From: Actinomycetes bacterium
GTDB lineage: Bacteria > Actinomycetota > Acidimicrobiia > Acidimicrobiales > Ilumatobacteraceae
Direction: 5' to 3'
Length of the DNA stretch: 64,000 nt
NCBI GenBank assembly: GCA_027491335.1
Contig: JAIXWJ010000002.1
Span: 16,292 to 80,291 of the forward strand
Below are positions 24,257 through 32,561 of the stretch, in pieces. The translations under genes were made by a program, and so were the position numbers. The notes beneath the pieces are model-generated. The model had not been told where the DNA came from and did no database searches. It worked only from the letters and a program-made list of their open reading frames with translations. The stretch's first letter is position 1, and each line of letters begins with the position of its first letter.

Positions 24257-25453
24257 TCAGGCCGGGCCGAAGATGATCGACCCGTTGTGTCCGCCGAAGC
24301 CGAAGTTGTTCGACATCGCGGGGGCCGGAGTCCACGGGCGTGCCGACCCGATCACGACGTCGATGTCGACGTTCTCGTCGAGTTCGGTGGTTCCGGCCGT
24401 GGGCGGAATCTCGCCATGTTGCATGGACAACAACACCGACGCCGCTTCGAGCGCGCCAGCCGCGCCGAGCGCATGACCGGTGACGCCCTTGATGCTGGTG
24501 ACGGCCGGACGGTGTTCGCCGAAAACCGCACTCACGGCGGCGGCCTCGGCTTCGTCGTTGCGCGGGGTGGAGGTTCCGTGCGCGTTGACGTAGGTGACAT
24601 CGGCGGGCGAAAGGCCGGCGTCGTCGAGGGCCATCCTCATGCATGCGATGGCTCCCACTCCGCCCGGTGACGGTGCGGTGATGTGGTGCGCGTCGGCGTT
24701 GCTGGCCGCTCCGAGAACTTCGCCCAGAATCACCGCACCACGCGCGACCGCGTGATCCCATTCCTCGAGCACGAAAATCGCGGCGCCTTCTCCCATCACG
24801 AAACCATCGCGCTCGCGATCGAACGGGCGACTGCTTCCGACGGTGGACAATGCGGTCATGTTGCTGAAGCCCGCCAGTGACGACGGTGTCGCGGCGGCTT
24901 CGCTGCCACCGCTGATGATGGCGTCACAACGACCCATGGCGATGAGGCGTGCCGCGTAGCCGAGGGCGTGAGTTGCCGCGGCGCACGCGGTGCAAATCGT
25001 TTCGTTCGGCCCTTGCAATCCGTAGCGCATGGAGATGGCCGCTCCGGAGGCGTTGGCCATCATCATCGGAACCAGGAACGGCGACACCCGCCGTTCACCT
25101 TTCTCCAGACGAATCTGCACCTGTTCTTCGAGGGTTCCGAGGCCACCGATGCCGGTGCCGAGAATGACACCGAAGCGAGACGGATCGACGCCGATGGGAT
25201 TCGAATCGTGGCCGACCGCACCCGCTTGCGACAGCGCTTCCGCCGCCGCTGCGAGAGCGAATTGTTCGACCCGGTCGGCACGACGTGCTTCTTTGGGGTT
25301 GGCAAAAAAGGGATTGGGGTCCCAATCGTCGATGGTGATCCACTGACGGTTGGTCAATCCGGGGCCGTGCAAGCCGGCCCAAAAGGCCTCCTTGCCGACC
25401 CCGCAGGTGGAGACGACGCCGAGCCCGGTGACTGCGACACGGCGTCCGAGCAT
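24257..25453 (-). CDS. fabF: 3-oxoacyl-ACP synthase II (FabF)
   Basis: Elongating condensing enzyme of the type II fatty-acid system. The 398-residue thiolase fold has nucleophile Cys157 in ICTACAAATHA, and the two catalytic histidines in VNAHGTSTPRND and GVTGHALGAAG, i.e. the Cys-His-His triad of elongation enzymes. NNFGFGGHN is at the C-terminus. The start ATG overlaps the acpP stop by one base. It is the last gene of the fabD-fabH-fabG-acpP-fabF run and converges on fabZ. Confidence 0.95.
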   Translation of the reverse strand: MLGRRVAVTGLGVVSTCGVGKEAFWAGLHGPGLTNRQWITIDDWDPNPFFANPKEARRADRVEQFALAAAAEALSQAGAVGHDSNPIGVDPSRFGVILGTGIGGLGTLEEQVQIRLEKGERRVSPFLVPMMMANASGAAISMRYGLQGPNETICTACAAATHALGYAARLIAMGRCDAIISGGSEAAATPSSLAGFSNMTALSTVGSSRPFDRERDGFVMGEGAAIFVLEEWDHAVARGAVILGEVLGAASNADAHHITAPSPGGVGAIACMRMALDDAGLSPADVTYVNAHGTSTPRNDEAEAAAVSAVFGEHRPAVTSIKGVTGHALGAAGALEAASVLLSMQHGEIPPTAGTTELDENVDIDVVIGSARPWTPAPAMSNNFGFGGHNGSIIFGPA

Positions 25454-25692
25454 CAGCCCAGCTTTCCGACGATGAGGTCGAAGGCCTGACCGACGGTCTT
25501 GATGTCCTCGACCTCCTTTTCGGGAACCTCGACGCCGAACTCTTCCTCGAGGGCCATGACGAGCTCCACGAGATCGAGGCTGTCGGCTTCGAGATCGTCG
25601 CCGAACGACGCCTCGGGGACGACCTTGTCAGCGTCGACGCTCAGAACGTCGACGGCGCACTTGCGGAAACGAGCGAATAGTTCCTGATCCAT
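25453..25692 (-). CDS. acpP: Acyl carrier protein
   Basis: The 79-residue acidic four-helix carrier holds growing acyl chains on a phosphopantetheine arm attached to Ser38 in the DSLDLVEL motif ([20 protein letters not shown]). ATG 25692 begins the canonical sequence; the frame is open for about 34 further codons but they are Arg-rich and unlike ACP. It lies between fabG (76 nt upstream) and fabF (1-base overlap). Confidence 0.96.
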   Translation of the reverse strand: MDQELFARFRKCAVDVLSVDADKVVPEASFGDDLEADSLDLVELVMALEEEFGVEVPEKEVEDIKTVGQAFDLIVGKLG

Positions 25693-25768
25693 GTTGGGCT
25701 CTCCTGACCGCGCCACTCGGCGCTCCTCAAACTGTAAACGGTGGGTGACTCGCGATGAGGTTTCTCGT

Positions 25769-26491
25769 TCAGTGTCCCATACCGAGGCCGCCATCGACGG
25801 GCAGCACGGCCCCGGTGATGTACGCGGCGTCGTCGGAAGCCAGGAACGCGATGGCGGCGGCGATCTCGTCGGCGGAGGCGATACGCGACAACGGAACCGC
25901 GGCGGACAGTTCGGCCAGCCTCTCGGGTCCGAGGGCGGCGGTCATCTCGGTCTCCACCGGCCCGGGGGCCACGACGTTCACGGTGATCGAACGGCTGGCG
26001 AACTCTCGGGCCAGCGAACGAGCCAGTCCGACGAGGCCGGCCTTCGATGCCGCGTAGTTCGCCTGACCGGCGGAGCCGAGCAGGGCCACCACGGAGCCCA
26101 CGAAGATGATTCTTCCGTGGCGTGCACGAATCATTCCCTTGGAGGCTCGCTTGGCCACTCGGAACGCCGCCGTGAGGTTCGCATCGAGCACGTCGGTGAA
26201 GGACTCCTCCGACATCTTCAGCAACAGGCCGTCGCGCGTCACGCCCGCGTTGGACACCACGATCTCGACGGGGCCCAGGGTCTCTTCGACCGCCGTGAAC
26301 GCGGCATCGACGGATTCACCCGATCTGACGTCGCATTGAACCGCCATGAATCCATCGGGAGGGGGAGAGGAGTTGTAGGTCACGGCGACCTTGTGACCCG
26401 CCTCGGCGAATCGACGCGCGGTGGCCAAACCGATGCCCTTGGACCCGCCGGTGATCAACACCACGCGGCTGCTCGTTGCTGAAGTGGTCAT
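25769..26491 (-). CDS. fabG: 3-oxoacyl-ACP reductase (FabG)
   Basis: NADPH-dependent SDR of 240 residues that reduces 3-oxoacyl-ACP. The dinucleotide motif TGGSKGIG is at 14-21 and SNAG at 80-83. The catalytic Ser133, Tyr146 and Lys150 (YAASK) are present, as are [10 protein letters not shown] and the terminal [17 protein letters not shown] 26491 overlaps the fabH stop (ATGA). Position between fabH and acpP makes the fatty-acid role secure, compared with the many generic SDRs. Confidence 0.94.
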   Translation of the reverse strand: MTTSATSSRVVLITGGSKGIGLATARRFAEAGHKVAVTYNSSPPPDGFMAVQCDVRSGESVDAAFTAVEETLGPVEIVVSNAGVTRDGLLLKMSEESFTDVLDANLTAAFRVAKRASKGMIRARHGRIIFVGSVVALLGSAGQANYAASKAGLVGLARSLAREFASRSITVNVVAPGPVETEMTAALGPERLAELSAAVPLSRIASADEIAAAIAFLASDDAAYITGAVLPVDGGLGMGH

Positions 26492-27486
26492 GGCCGGCCG
26501 CCAGATTCAGTCAGACTCGAGTCAATTGCCTTTGCTTCAGGGTTGCCCCAACGAAGCACCGCACTGGCCGCGGTCATGCCCGCTCCGAAACCGACGAGAA
26601 GCACCAGATCGCCGTCGCGCAGCCGGTCGTTGTTCAGTGCGTCGACCAATGCGAGAGGTATGGAAGCCGATGAGGTGTTGCCCGTGTAATGAAGCACCGT
26701 GGCCGCCTTTTCGATGGGGATTCCGAGGCGCTCGCACGCCGCCTGAATGATCCGGATGTTGGCTTGGTGCGGAACGACCAATGCGATGTCGTCGGCGTCC
26801 ACGCCTGCGGCCGTCAAAGACTTTTGTCCCGAGTCGACCATGATCCGGACGGCGCGACGAAAGACTTCCTTGCCCTCCATCTGGATGTGTCCTCCGATGT
26901 CGGAATAGAGGAGGTCCTCCGCGGATCCATCGGAGTCCAGATCCCAGGCGAGCAATTGTCCGGGACCGTCGACCGCTTCGAGCACCACGGCGCCGGAACC
27001 GTCGGCGAACAACACCGCGGTGTTGCGATCGGTCCAATCGGTGATGCGCGACAAGGTGTCGGTGCCGATCACCAGCACCTTGCGGGCTCCGATGGCGATG
27101 AGTCCGTGAGCGACCGTGAGGGCGTACACGAAACCGCTGCATGCGGCATTCACGTCGAAGGCCCCGCACGACAATCCGAGCGCGTTTTGCACGTGGGCCG
27201 AGGTGGCCGGCACGGTGCGGTCCGGCGTGGTTGTGGAGAGAACCAATGCGTCGATCTCGCTCGGATCCACCCCCGACATGGCGAGTGCTCGTCGAGCGCT
27301 CTCGATGCTGAGCTCGGCCGTGGTTCCCCCGACATGGCGTTCGGAGATTCCGCTGCGTTCCTTGATCCACTCGTCCGACGTATCGAGCGTCTTGGTCAGA
27401 TCGGCGTTCGTGACCACCTTTTCCGGCAATGCGCTGCCCCATCCGGTGATGACGGCTCCCCGAGCACCGGGCATGGTGGCCGGCAT
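26488..27486 (-). CDS. fabH: 3-oxoacyl-ACP synthase III (FabH)
   Basis: Initiating condensing enzyme that joins acyl-CoA and malonyl-ACP. 332 residues with the Cys-His-Asn triad: Cys116 in VNAACSGFVYAL, His240 in VVPHQANIRII, Asn270 in YTGNTSSASIPLAL. The N-terminal DTSDEWIKERSGISERH segment is typical. The primer preference (branched or straight) cannot be read from sequence alone. It follows fabD after 1 nt and overlaps fabG. Confidence 0.95.
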   Translation of the reverse strand: MPATMPGARGAVITGWGSALPEKVVTNADLTKTLDTSDEWIKERSGISERHVGGTTAELSIESARRALAMSGVDPSEIDALVLSTTTPDRTVPATSAHVQNALGLSCGAFDVNAACSGFVYALTVAHGLIAIGARKVLVIGTDTLSRITDWTDRNTAVLFADGSGAVVLEAVDGPGQLLAWDLDSDGSAEDLLYSDIGGHIQMEGKEVFRRAVRIMVDSGQKSLTAAGVDADDIALVVPHQANIRIIQAACERLGIPIEKAATVLHYTGNTSSASIPLALVDALNNDRLRDGDLVLLVGFGAGMTAASAVLRWGNPEAKAIDSSLTESGGRP

Positions 27487-27487
27487 C

Positions 27488-28663
27488 TCAGGCCGTCCTC
27501 AGCCAGGCGATCGGTTGCCGCGGAGTGATTCGCTCGCCGTCGACGGCGATGAAGGCCTGCAGGATTCCGGCGAAGGCGGAGCGCACCTCGGCATCGCCGA
27601 CGGTTCCGATGATCGTTCCGATCTCGATGATCGCTCCGGGCAGCAATTCCGGTCGGGGGCTGAAGATTCCGGCGGCGGGACTGACGACCAACCGTTCGAC
27701 CGCGAACAGGTGCTCGCCTTCCAATTGTGCGGGCGAGGTGGGCGAGGAGCTGTTCACCCACTCGATGAATTTGTCGAGATCGTCCGGAGTGGCGATGGAA
27801 ATCGTGCGTGCACCGTCGATGGTCCTCTTGGCCATCCCGGTGAGCACCCCTCCGGGTCCGAGCTCGGCGAAGCTGGTGACACCCAGTTCCGACAGGCTGG
27901 TCAGACATTGACGCCAGCGCACCGGGCTCGAGAGTTGTGCCGAGAGCAGGCTGGCCCATTCGTCGCCTCGATCATGGGCGGCGGCGTCGACGTTGGAGAT
28001 GACCGGCACGTCGGTGTCACGGGGATTTGCGGCGGCGATCGCCTGACGCAGATGATCCCGCGCCGGAGCCATGAACGGAGTGTGGAAGGCCCCCGACACC
28101 GGCAAAGGCATGGCCTTTTTCGCCCCCAACTCCTTGGCGATCTCGATCGCCTTGGCCACACCGTCGGGTGAGCCGGCGATGACGATCTGTCCGGGAGCGT
28201 TGAAGTTCGCCACCCACACGTCGGAGTCGGCTCGGCGACAGGCGACCTCCACCAACTCGTCATCGAGTCCGAGAATCGCCGACATCGTGCCCGGATTGGA
28301 TGTTCCCGCCACGTGCATGGCATCGGCGCGTTCGCACACCAGCCGAACCCCATCGTCGAAACCGAGGGCACCGGTGGCGGTGAGGGCCGTGTACTCGCCA
28401 AGGCTGTGGCCGGCACAGAAACTCGGCTCCACTCCGAGCCGTTCCACCGCGTCCAGGACCATCAGGCTGGACACGAAGGTGGTGAGTTGGGCGTTTCGGG
28501 TGTCCTTCAATTCATCGGCATCGGCGTCGAGGAGCAATCGCGCGACGTCGCGTCCGGCGACTTCGCTGGCCTCGGACACCAGTTCCCACGAATCGTGGTC
28601 GGCCCACGGACGACCCATTCCGGGCCGTTGCGAGCCCTGACCGGGGAAAGTGAATGCGAGCAC
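27488..28663 (-). CDS. fabD: Malonyl-CoA:ACP transacylase (FabD) with C-terminal lipoyl/biotinyl-like domain
   Basis: Loads malonate from CoA onto ACP. Residues 1-310 are a normal FabD: FPGQGSQ, nucleophile Ser87 in GHSLGEY, His194 in SGAFHTPFM, and ELGPGGVLTGM. FabD usually ends near 310 residues; this one has 391. The extra part (about 319-391) reads as a biotinyl/lipoyl-type barrel: VVSPAAGIF, then GAIIEIGTIIGTV, RSAFAGIL and FIAVDGERITPRQPIAWL. The hairpin where the modified Lys of MKM would stand reads GDAEV, so it should not be biotinylated. The domain may mediate a protein contact, for instance with acetyl-CoA carboxylase. GTG 28663 lies 7 nt after TAAGTT, making this the head of the fab operon. 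Confidence 0.92.
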   Translation of the reverse strand: MLAFTFPGQGSQRPGMGRPWADHDSWELVSEASEVAGRDVARLLLDADADELKDTRNAQLTTFVSSLMVLDAVERLGVEPSFCAGHSLGEYTALTATGALGFDDGVRLVCERADAMHVAGTSNPGTMSAILGLDDELVEVACRRADSDVWVANFNAPGQIVIAGSPDGVAKAIEIAKELGAKKAMPLPVSGAFHTPFMAPARDHLRQAIAAANPRDTDVPVISNVDAAAHDRGDEWASLLSAQLSSPVRWRQCLTSLSELGVTSFAELGPGGVLTGMAKRTIDGARTISIATPDDLDKFIEWVNSSSPTSPAQLEGEHLFAVERLVVSPAAGIFSPRPELLPGAIIEIGTIIGTVGDAEVRSAFAGILQAFIAVDGERITPRQPIAWLRTA

Positions 28664-28670
28664 AGCGGAG

Positions 28671-28676
28671 AACTTA
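28671..28676 (-). promoter_or_regulatory. -10 hexamer of the fabD-H-G-acpP-F operon
   Basis: On the minus strand TAAGTT stands 7 nt before GTG 28663. Confidence 0.5.
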
Positions 28677-28742
28677 GACCTTCGTCGACCGCCGATCGCG
28701 TCTCATGTGACGTCGACCGGGTGGACGCGCGAGAGCATCGGG

Positions 28743-28748
28743 TAGCGT
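28743..28748 (+). promoter_or_regulatory. -10 hexamer of the tRNA at 28758
   Basis: TAGCGT lies 9 nt before the mature tRNA 5' end, with GTGGAC (28721-28726) at 16-bp spacing as a weak -35. Confidence 0.4.
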
Positions 28749-28757
28749 GTCGGGCAC

Positions 28758-28830
28758 GCCCCGGTAGCCCAACGGCAGAGGCAGCGGCTTCAAACTCCGT
28801 ACGGTGTGGGTTCGAATCCCACCCGGGGCA
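28758..28830 (+). tRNA. tRNA with CAA anticodon (Leu-type codon UUG), class I shape
   Basis: A 73-base cloverleaf. Acceptor stem GCCCCGG/CCGGGGC with A73; D arm GCC...GGC with GG in the loop; anticodon loop TTCAAAC giving CAA; variable loop of only five bases (ACGGT); T arm GTGGG-TTCGAAT-CCCAC. Positions fall exactly on standard numbering (T54). Two points are odd. A CAA anticodon predicts leucine, but tRNA-Leu normally has a long variable arm, as the one at 56849 does. The anticodon stem is imperfect, with a C-T mismatch next to the loop and a G-T pair. CCA is not encoded. It may be an unusual leucine tRNA, a tRNA with another identity, or a decaying gene. Confidence 0.75.
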
Positions 28831-28848
28831 CAACATTCTCTTTTTCCG

Positions 28849-28854
28849 TACACT
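28849..28854 (+). promoter_or_regulatory. -10 hexamer of the coiled-coil gene
   Basis: TACACT ends 6 nt before ATG 28861. Confidence 0.45.
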
Positions 28855-28860
28855 GCCGAC

Positions 28861-29145
28861 ATGGGTCGGCGTCTGATCGAACGTCGTCTGCGAGACGTCG
28901 GAGCTCGATTACGAACGTTGCGAGCGTCGCTCGCGGTGGCCGAGGAGCAACTCGAGCATCTCGCCGCCGAGGCCGAGGACAAAGGTCTGAAAGCACTGGT
29001 CTCGGAGACACCCGGAGCCGACCTCGAGTATCGGGAGGCGCGCCGCCACGCCGACGCCATGGTGCGACATCGAGACGCGGTGAAGGCGTCGATCTCGGAA
29101 CTGGAAGCCCGTCAGGATCAACTGCTGGACCAACTGGGTTCCTGA
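28861..29145 (+). CDS. Small coiled-coil protein, unknown function
   Basis: A 94-residue, strongly helical protein that I do not recognise. Heptad-like Leu/Ala spacing with many Arg and Glu runs through most of it (LRDVGARLRTLRASLAVAEEQLEHLAAEAEDKG, later KASISELEARQDQLLDQL), so it should form an alpha-helical hairpin or dimer. It has no cysteines, signal peptide or catalytic motif. ATG 28861 follows a TACACT hexamer by 6 nt and directly succeeds the tRNA. It precedes pdtaR, to which it may be functionally tied, but nothing in the sequence shows this. Confidence 0.75.
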   Translation: MGRRLIERRLRDVGARLRTLRASLAVAEEQLEHLAAEAEDKGLKALVSETPGADLEYREARRHADAMVRHRDAVKASISELEARQDQLLDQLGS

Positions 29146-29219
29146 TCGGGTCGGCGAATCGTCGGGGGTTCGACGGTCACGATCGATGGGCGAGTGCGTC
29201 GGGATGGTTGAATGTCGGC

Positions 29220-29798
29220 GTGAGCGTTCGTGTGGTCATCGCCGAGGACGAGGCAATCATTCGCCTCGACCTGAAAGAGACCCTCGAAGAGGAGGGCTAC
29301 ACGGTCATCGGCGAAACGGGTCGCGGAGATCAGGCACTCGAACTGGTCCGATCGCTGCAGCCCGACTTGGCGATTCTGGACGTGAAGATGCCCGGGATGG
29401 ACGGCCTCGAAGTGGCCAAGGTCATCGGCGACGAACGTATCTGCGGAGTCCTCGTGTTGACCGCGTTCAGTCAACGAGAGATCATCGAGCAGGCACGCGA
29501 CGCGGGTGCGCTCGCCTATCTCGTCAAGCCGTATCAGAAGAGCGATCTCATCCCGGCGATCGAGGTGGCGATCGGGCGTTTCCGTGAACTGCAGGCGTTG
29601 TCGGGCCATGTCGACGCTCTCGGGGAGCAATTGGAGGCCCGCAAGTTGATCGATCGGGCCAAGGGTCGCCTCATCGACGAATTCGCCATGAAAGAGCAGG
29701 ACGCTTTCTCCTTCATCCAGCGGACCGCGATGAAGGAGCGCTCCAAGATGCGCGAGGTCGCCGAGCGAATCATCTCCGGCGAACTTCGGCCGTCCTGA
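29220..29798 (+). CDS. pdtaR: ANTAR-domain response regulator, PdtaR-like
   Basis: Response regulator that acts on RNA: phosphorylation lets the ANTAR domain bind paired-hexaloop RNA and prevent transcription termination. The 192 residues have a receiver domain (acidic pocket EDE at 9-11, phospho-acceptor Asp54, Lys in YLVKPY) and a C-terminal ANTAR helix bundle (LEARKLIDRAKGRLIDEFAMKEQDAFSFIQRTAMKERSKMREVA). In Mycobacterium the same gene (Rv1626) stands just before polA and rpsA, as here. GTG 29220 follows TTGAAT by 6 nt. The cognate PdtaS-type kinase is not in the window. Confidence 0.92.
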   Translation: MSVRVVIAEDEAIIRLDLKETLEEEGYTVIGETGRGDQALELVRSLQPDLAILDVKMPGMDGLEVAKVIGDERICGVLVLTAFSQREIIEQARDAGALAYLVKPYQKSDLIPAIEVAIGRFRELQALSGHVDALGEQLEARKLIDRAKGRLIDEFAMKEQDAFSFIQRTAMKERSKMREVAERIISGELRPS

Positions 29799-29824
29799 CC
29801 GTCGGGACCGGAGCACTTCGCGTG

Positions 29825-29840
29825 TCGCACCTTCGTGCGA
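29825..29840 (+). terminator. Short hairpin between pdtaR and polA
   Basis: TCGCAC-CTTC-GTGCGA forms a 6-bp stem with a four-base loop, 26 nt after the pdtaR stop. No T run follows, so it is either a weak terminator or a structure in the polA leader. Confidence 0.35.
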
Positions 29841-29850
29841 AGATCGTCCC

Positions 29851-32550
29851 ATGACCGACAACGATCGGACCCTGCTCGTCCTCGACGGAAACTCGCTCAC
29901 CTATCGAGCCTTCTTCGGCATTCCAGCCGACATGGTGACCGCATCAGGTCAGGTGACCAACGCGGTCTTCGGTTTCACGTCGATGTTGCTCACGGTGCTG
30001 AAGGATCGTCGGCCCGATGGCGTCGTGGTGGCCTTCGACCGCCCCGAGCCAACGTTCCGGCACGTCGCCGAACCTTCGTACAAGGCGCAGCGCGAGGAGA
30101 CCCCCGACATCCTTCGTCAGCAGATGGGAATCGTGAAGGAAGTCCTGGCGGCACTCGGTATCACCACCATCGAATGTGTCGGGTTCGAAGCCGACGATGT
30201 CATCGCCACCGTCGCCGATCGCGCCGTCGAGGGCGGGTACAAGGTCATCATCGTCACGGGAGACCGCGACAGTTACCAGTTGGTTCGTGATCCCGGCGTT
30301 CGGGTTCTCTACAACAAACGCGGCGTCACCGATTACGCGCTCTACGACGAGGCGGGAATTCTCGACAAGACGGGCGTGCGCCCGGACCAGTATCCGGCGT
30401 ACGCCGCTCTTCGCGGTGATCCCAGCGACAACCTGCCCGGTGTTCCCGGGGTGGGCGAGAAGACCGCGGCCAAGCTGATCACGCAATACGGAGACCTCGA
30501 CGGAATCTTCGCGCACGTGTCGGAGCAGACGCCGAAACTTCAGGCGGCGTTGCGCGACAACGAAGGCGTCGCCCGCAAGAACCTCGAACTGATGGTGTTG
30601 CGCCACGACGCACCCATCGAATTCGAACTCGAACACGTGGCCATCACGCCGGACATGCCCAAGGTCGTCGAACTGTTTCGGGCCCTCGAATTCCGAACGA
30701 TGGGTCAACGTCTCGCCGAAGTTCTCGGCCTCTTGGGAGGGGCTGGCGCCGAGTTCACATCCGGTGCCGACTCCCTCGAACTGGGCGTTTCGACCGAACG
30801 GCGGGTTTTGTCCGCCGAGGTCTCCGGATCGTCGGTGGCGGAATCATTGGCGAAGTTGAATGGGCTCGCCGAGGTGGCCGTGGCCGGACATTGGTCGGGT
30901 CAGCCCGGACGTTCCACCCTGACGGGCATCGCGGTCGTCGTCGATCGGGACTCTTGCGAGGTGGCATGGCTCGACCACCGCGCATTGGTCGAGGGTCACG
31001 TGCGCGAATGGTTGTCGTCGGTGGCGCTGGTGGGACACGATGCGAAAAGCTTGATGCGGTCGCTCCTCGACATGGGCATCGATCTGAAGGGACTGCGTCT
31101 CGACACCGCCATCGCCGCGTACCTGATCGACCCCGCCAAGAACGATTACTCGGTGGCGGATCTGTTGAATCGATACACCGATCTGGAATTCGGGACCGAC
31201 ACGAGTGCGCAGGGCGAGCTCGACCTCGACGGAACGGCGCTGTCCGAAGCGTCCGAGGCCGGCCGAAACGCGCTCGGGATCTCCCATCTGGTCGCACCTT
31301 TGCGAGAGGCTCTGGAAGCGCAAGCGATGACGTCGTTGCACGACGACATCGAGAACCCGCTCGTGCGAATTCTGGCGCGGATGGAGCATGTCGGCATCGC
31401 GGTGGATCGCGAGGCACTGAGGCGCATCTCCGATCGGCTCACGATCGAGACCAAAGAATTGGGGGAGGCCCTTCAGCGCATCGCGGGCAGTTCCTTCAAT
31501 CCGAATTCACCGTCGCAACTCGGTCGGATCCTGTTCGACGAGAAGGGCCTCACGCCGCCGAAGAAGACCAAAACCGGGTATTCCACGGACGCGGCCACGC
31601 TGGAGAAACTGCGTGACGAGTGGCCCGAGTTCATCGATCCCTTGATGCGTTTCCGCGAGGTCGACAAGTTGCGGGGCACCTACGGGGAAGGGCTCTTGGC
31701 CGAGGTCGCGTCCGACGGACGCATCCACGCGACCTTCAACCAAACCGTGGCTCGAACCGGACGCCTCTCGAGTGATCGCCCGAATCTGCACAACATCCCG
31801 GTGCGAACCGACGAGGGTCGGGTGTTCCGAACGGCATTCGTTCCCCGAGCCGGTTCTCGATTGCTGGTCGCCGATTACAACCAGATCGAACTTCGATGCA
31901 TCGCACATCTCGCCGATGATCCCGGATTGATCGCGGCCTTTCGCGAAGGGCGCGACGTGCACAATGCGACGGCGGCGCGCGTGTTCGGCGTGGACGTGGA
32001 TCAGGTCAGCCACGAGCAACGTTCGCGGGCGAAGATGGTTTCGTACGGTCTCGCGTACGGCATGGAGGCCTACGGACTGGGGCAGCGACTCGCCATCAGC
32101 ACGGGTGAGGCCGCCGAGATCCTCGATGCGTATTTCGCCGCTTTTCCCAACGTGCACGACTACATGGAGCGAACCGTGGCCGAAACCAAGACGCGCGGCT
32201 ACACGTTGACGATGTTCGGGCGCCGACGTCGCATTCCCGAACTGGAGAATTCGAATTTCCGGATCCGACAGATGGGTGAACGCCAGGCCATGAACGCTGG
32301 CATCCAGGGCCTGGCGGCCGACATCTTCAAGATCGCTCTCATCGGAATCGACCGTGCGTTGGAGTCGGAAAACCTGCAGTCGCGTCTCGTGCTTCAGGTC
32401 CACGACGAGGTGATCGTCGAGGCGCCCGATTCCGAAGTCGAGCGGGTCGAGTCCTTGGTTCTCGGCATCATGCAAGGTGCCGTCGAACTGAAAGTGCCCC
32501 TCGCGGTGAACTCGGCGTGGGGTCTGTCGTGGGCGGACGCCAAGGGTTGA
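29851..32550 (+). CDS. polA: DNA polymerase I
   Basis: Repair and Okazaki-fragment polymerase of 899 residues. The N-terminal 5'-nuclease domain has LDGNSLTYRAFFG, FEADDVIATVA, VTGDRDSYQLV and LRGDPSDNLPGVPGVGEKTA. The middle 3'-5' exonuclease-like domain lacks the acidic DxE motif and should be inactive, as in mycobacteria. The polymerase domain has motif A DYNQIELRCIAHLADD, motif B RSRAKMVSYGLAYGMEAYG and motif C LQVHDEVIVEAP. Motif B carries Tyr where E. coli has Phe762; Tyr there goes with poor discrimination against dideoxynucleotides. It lies between pdtaR and rpsA, the actinobacterial order, with one methyltransferase gene inserted. Confidence 0.96.
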   Translation: MTDNDRTLLVLDGNSLTYRAFFGIPADMVTASGQVTNAVFGFTSMLLTVLKDRRPDGVVVAFDRPEPTFRHVAEPSYKAQREETPDILRQQMGIVKEVLAALGITTIECVGFEADDVIATVADRAVEGGYKVIIVTGDRDSYQLVRDPGVRVLYNKRGVTDYALYDEAGILDKTGVRPDQYPAYAALRGDPSDNLPGVPGVGEKTAAKLITQYGDLDGIFAHVSEQTPKLQAALRDNEGVARKNLELMVLRHDAPIEFELEHVAITPDMPKVVELFRALEFRTMGQRLAEVLGLLGGAGAEFTSGADSLELGVSTERRVLSAEVSGSSVAESLAKLNGLAEVAVAGHWSGQPGRSTLTGIAVVVDRDSCEVAWLDHRALVEGHVREWLSSVALVGHDAKSLMRSLLDMGIDLKGLRLDTAIAAYLIDPAKNDYSVADLLNRYTDLEFGTDTSAQGELDLDGTALSEASEAGRNALGISHLVAPLREALEAQAMTSLHDDIENPLVRILARMEHVGIAVDREALRRISDRLTIETKELGEALQRIAGSSFNPNSPSQLGRILFDEKGLTPPKKTKTGYSTDAATLEKLRDEWPEFIDPLMRFREVDKLRGTYGEGLLAEVASDGRIHATFNQTVARTGRLSSDRPNLHNIPVRTDEGRVFRTAFVPRAGSRLLVADYNQIELRCIAHLADDPGLIAAFREGRDVHNATAARVFGVDVDQVSHEQRSRAKMVSYGLAYGMEAYGLGQRLAISTGEAAEILDAYFAAFPNVHDYMERTVAETKTRGYTLTMFGRRRRIPELENSNFRIRQMGERQAMNAGIQGLAADIFKIALIGIDRALESENLQSRLVLQVHDEVIVEAPDSEVERVESLVLGIMQGAVELKVPLAVNSAWGLSWADAKG

Positions 32551-32561
32551 CCGAGGACCCC

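Noticed and set aside
28758..28830. Selenocysteine tRNA (UCA anticodon)
   Set aside because: Shifting the loop by one gives UCA, but the anticodon stem then pairs worse, and there is no long variable arm or extended acceptor stem.
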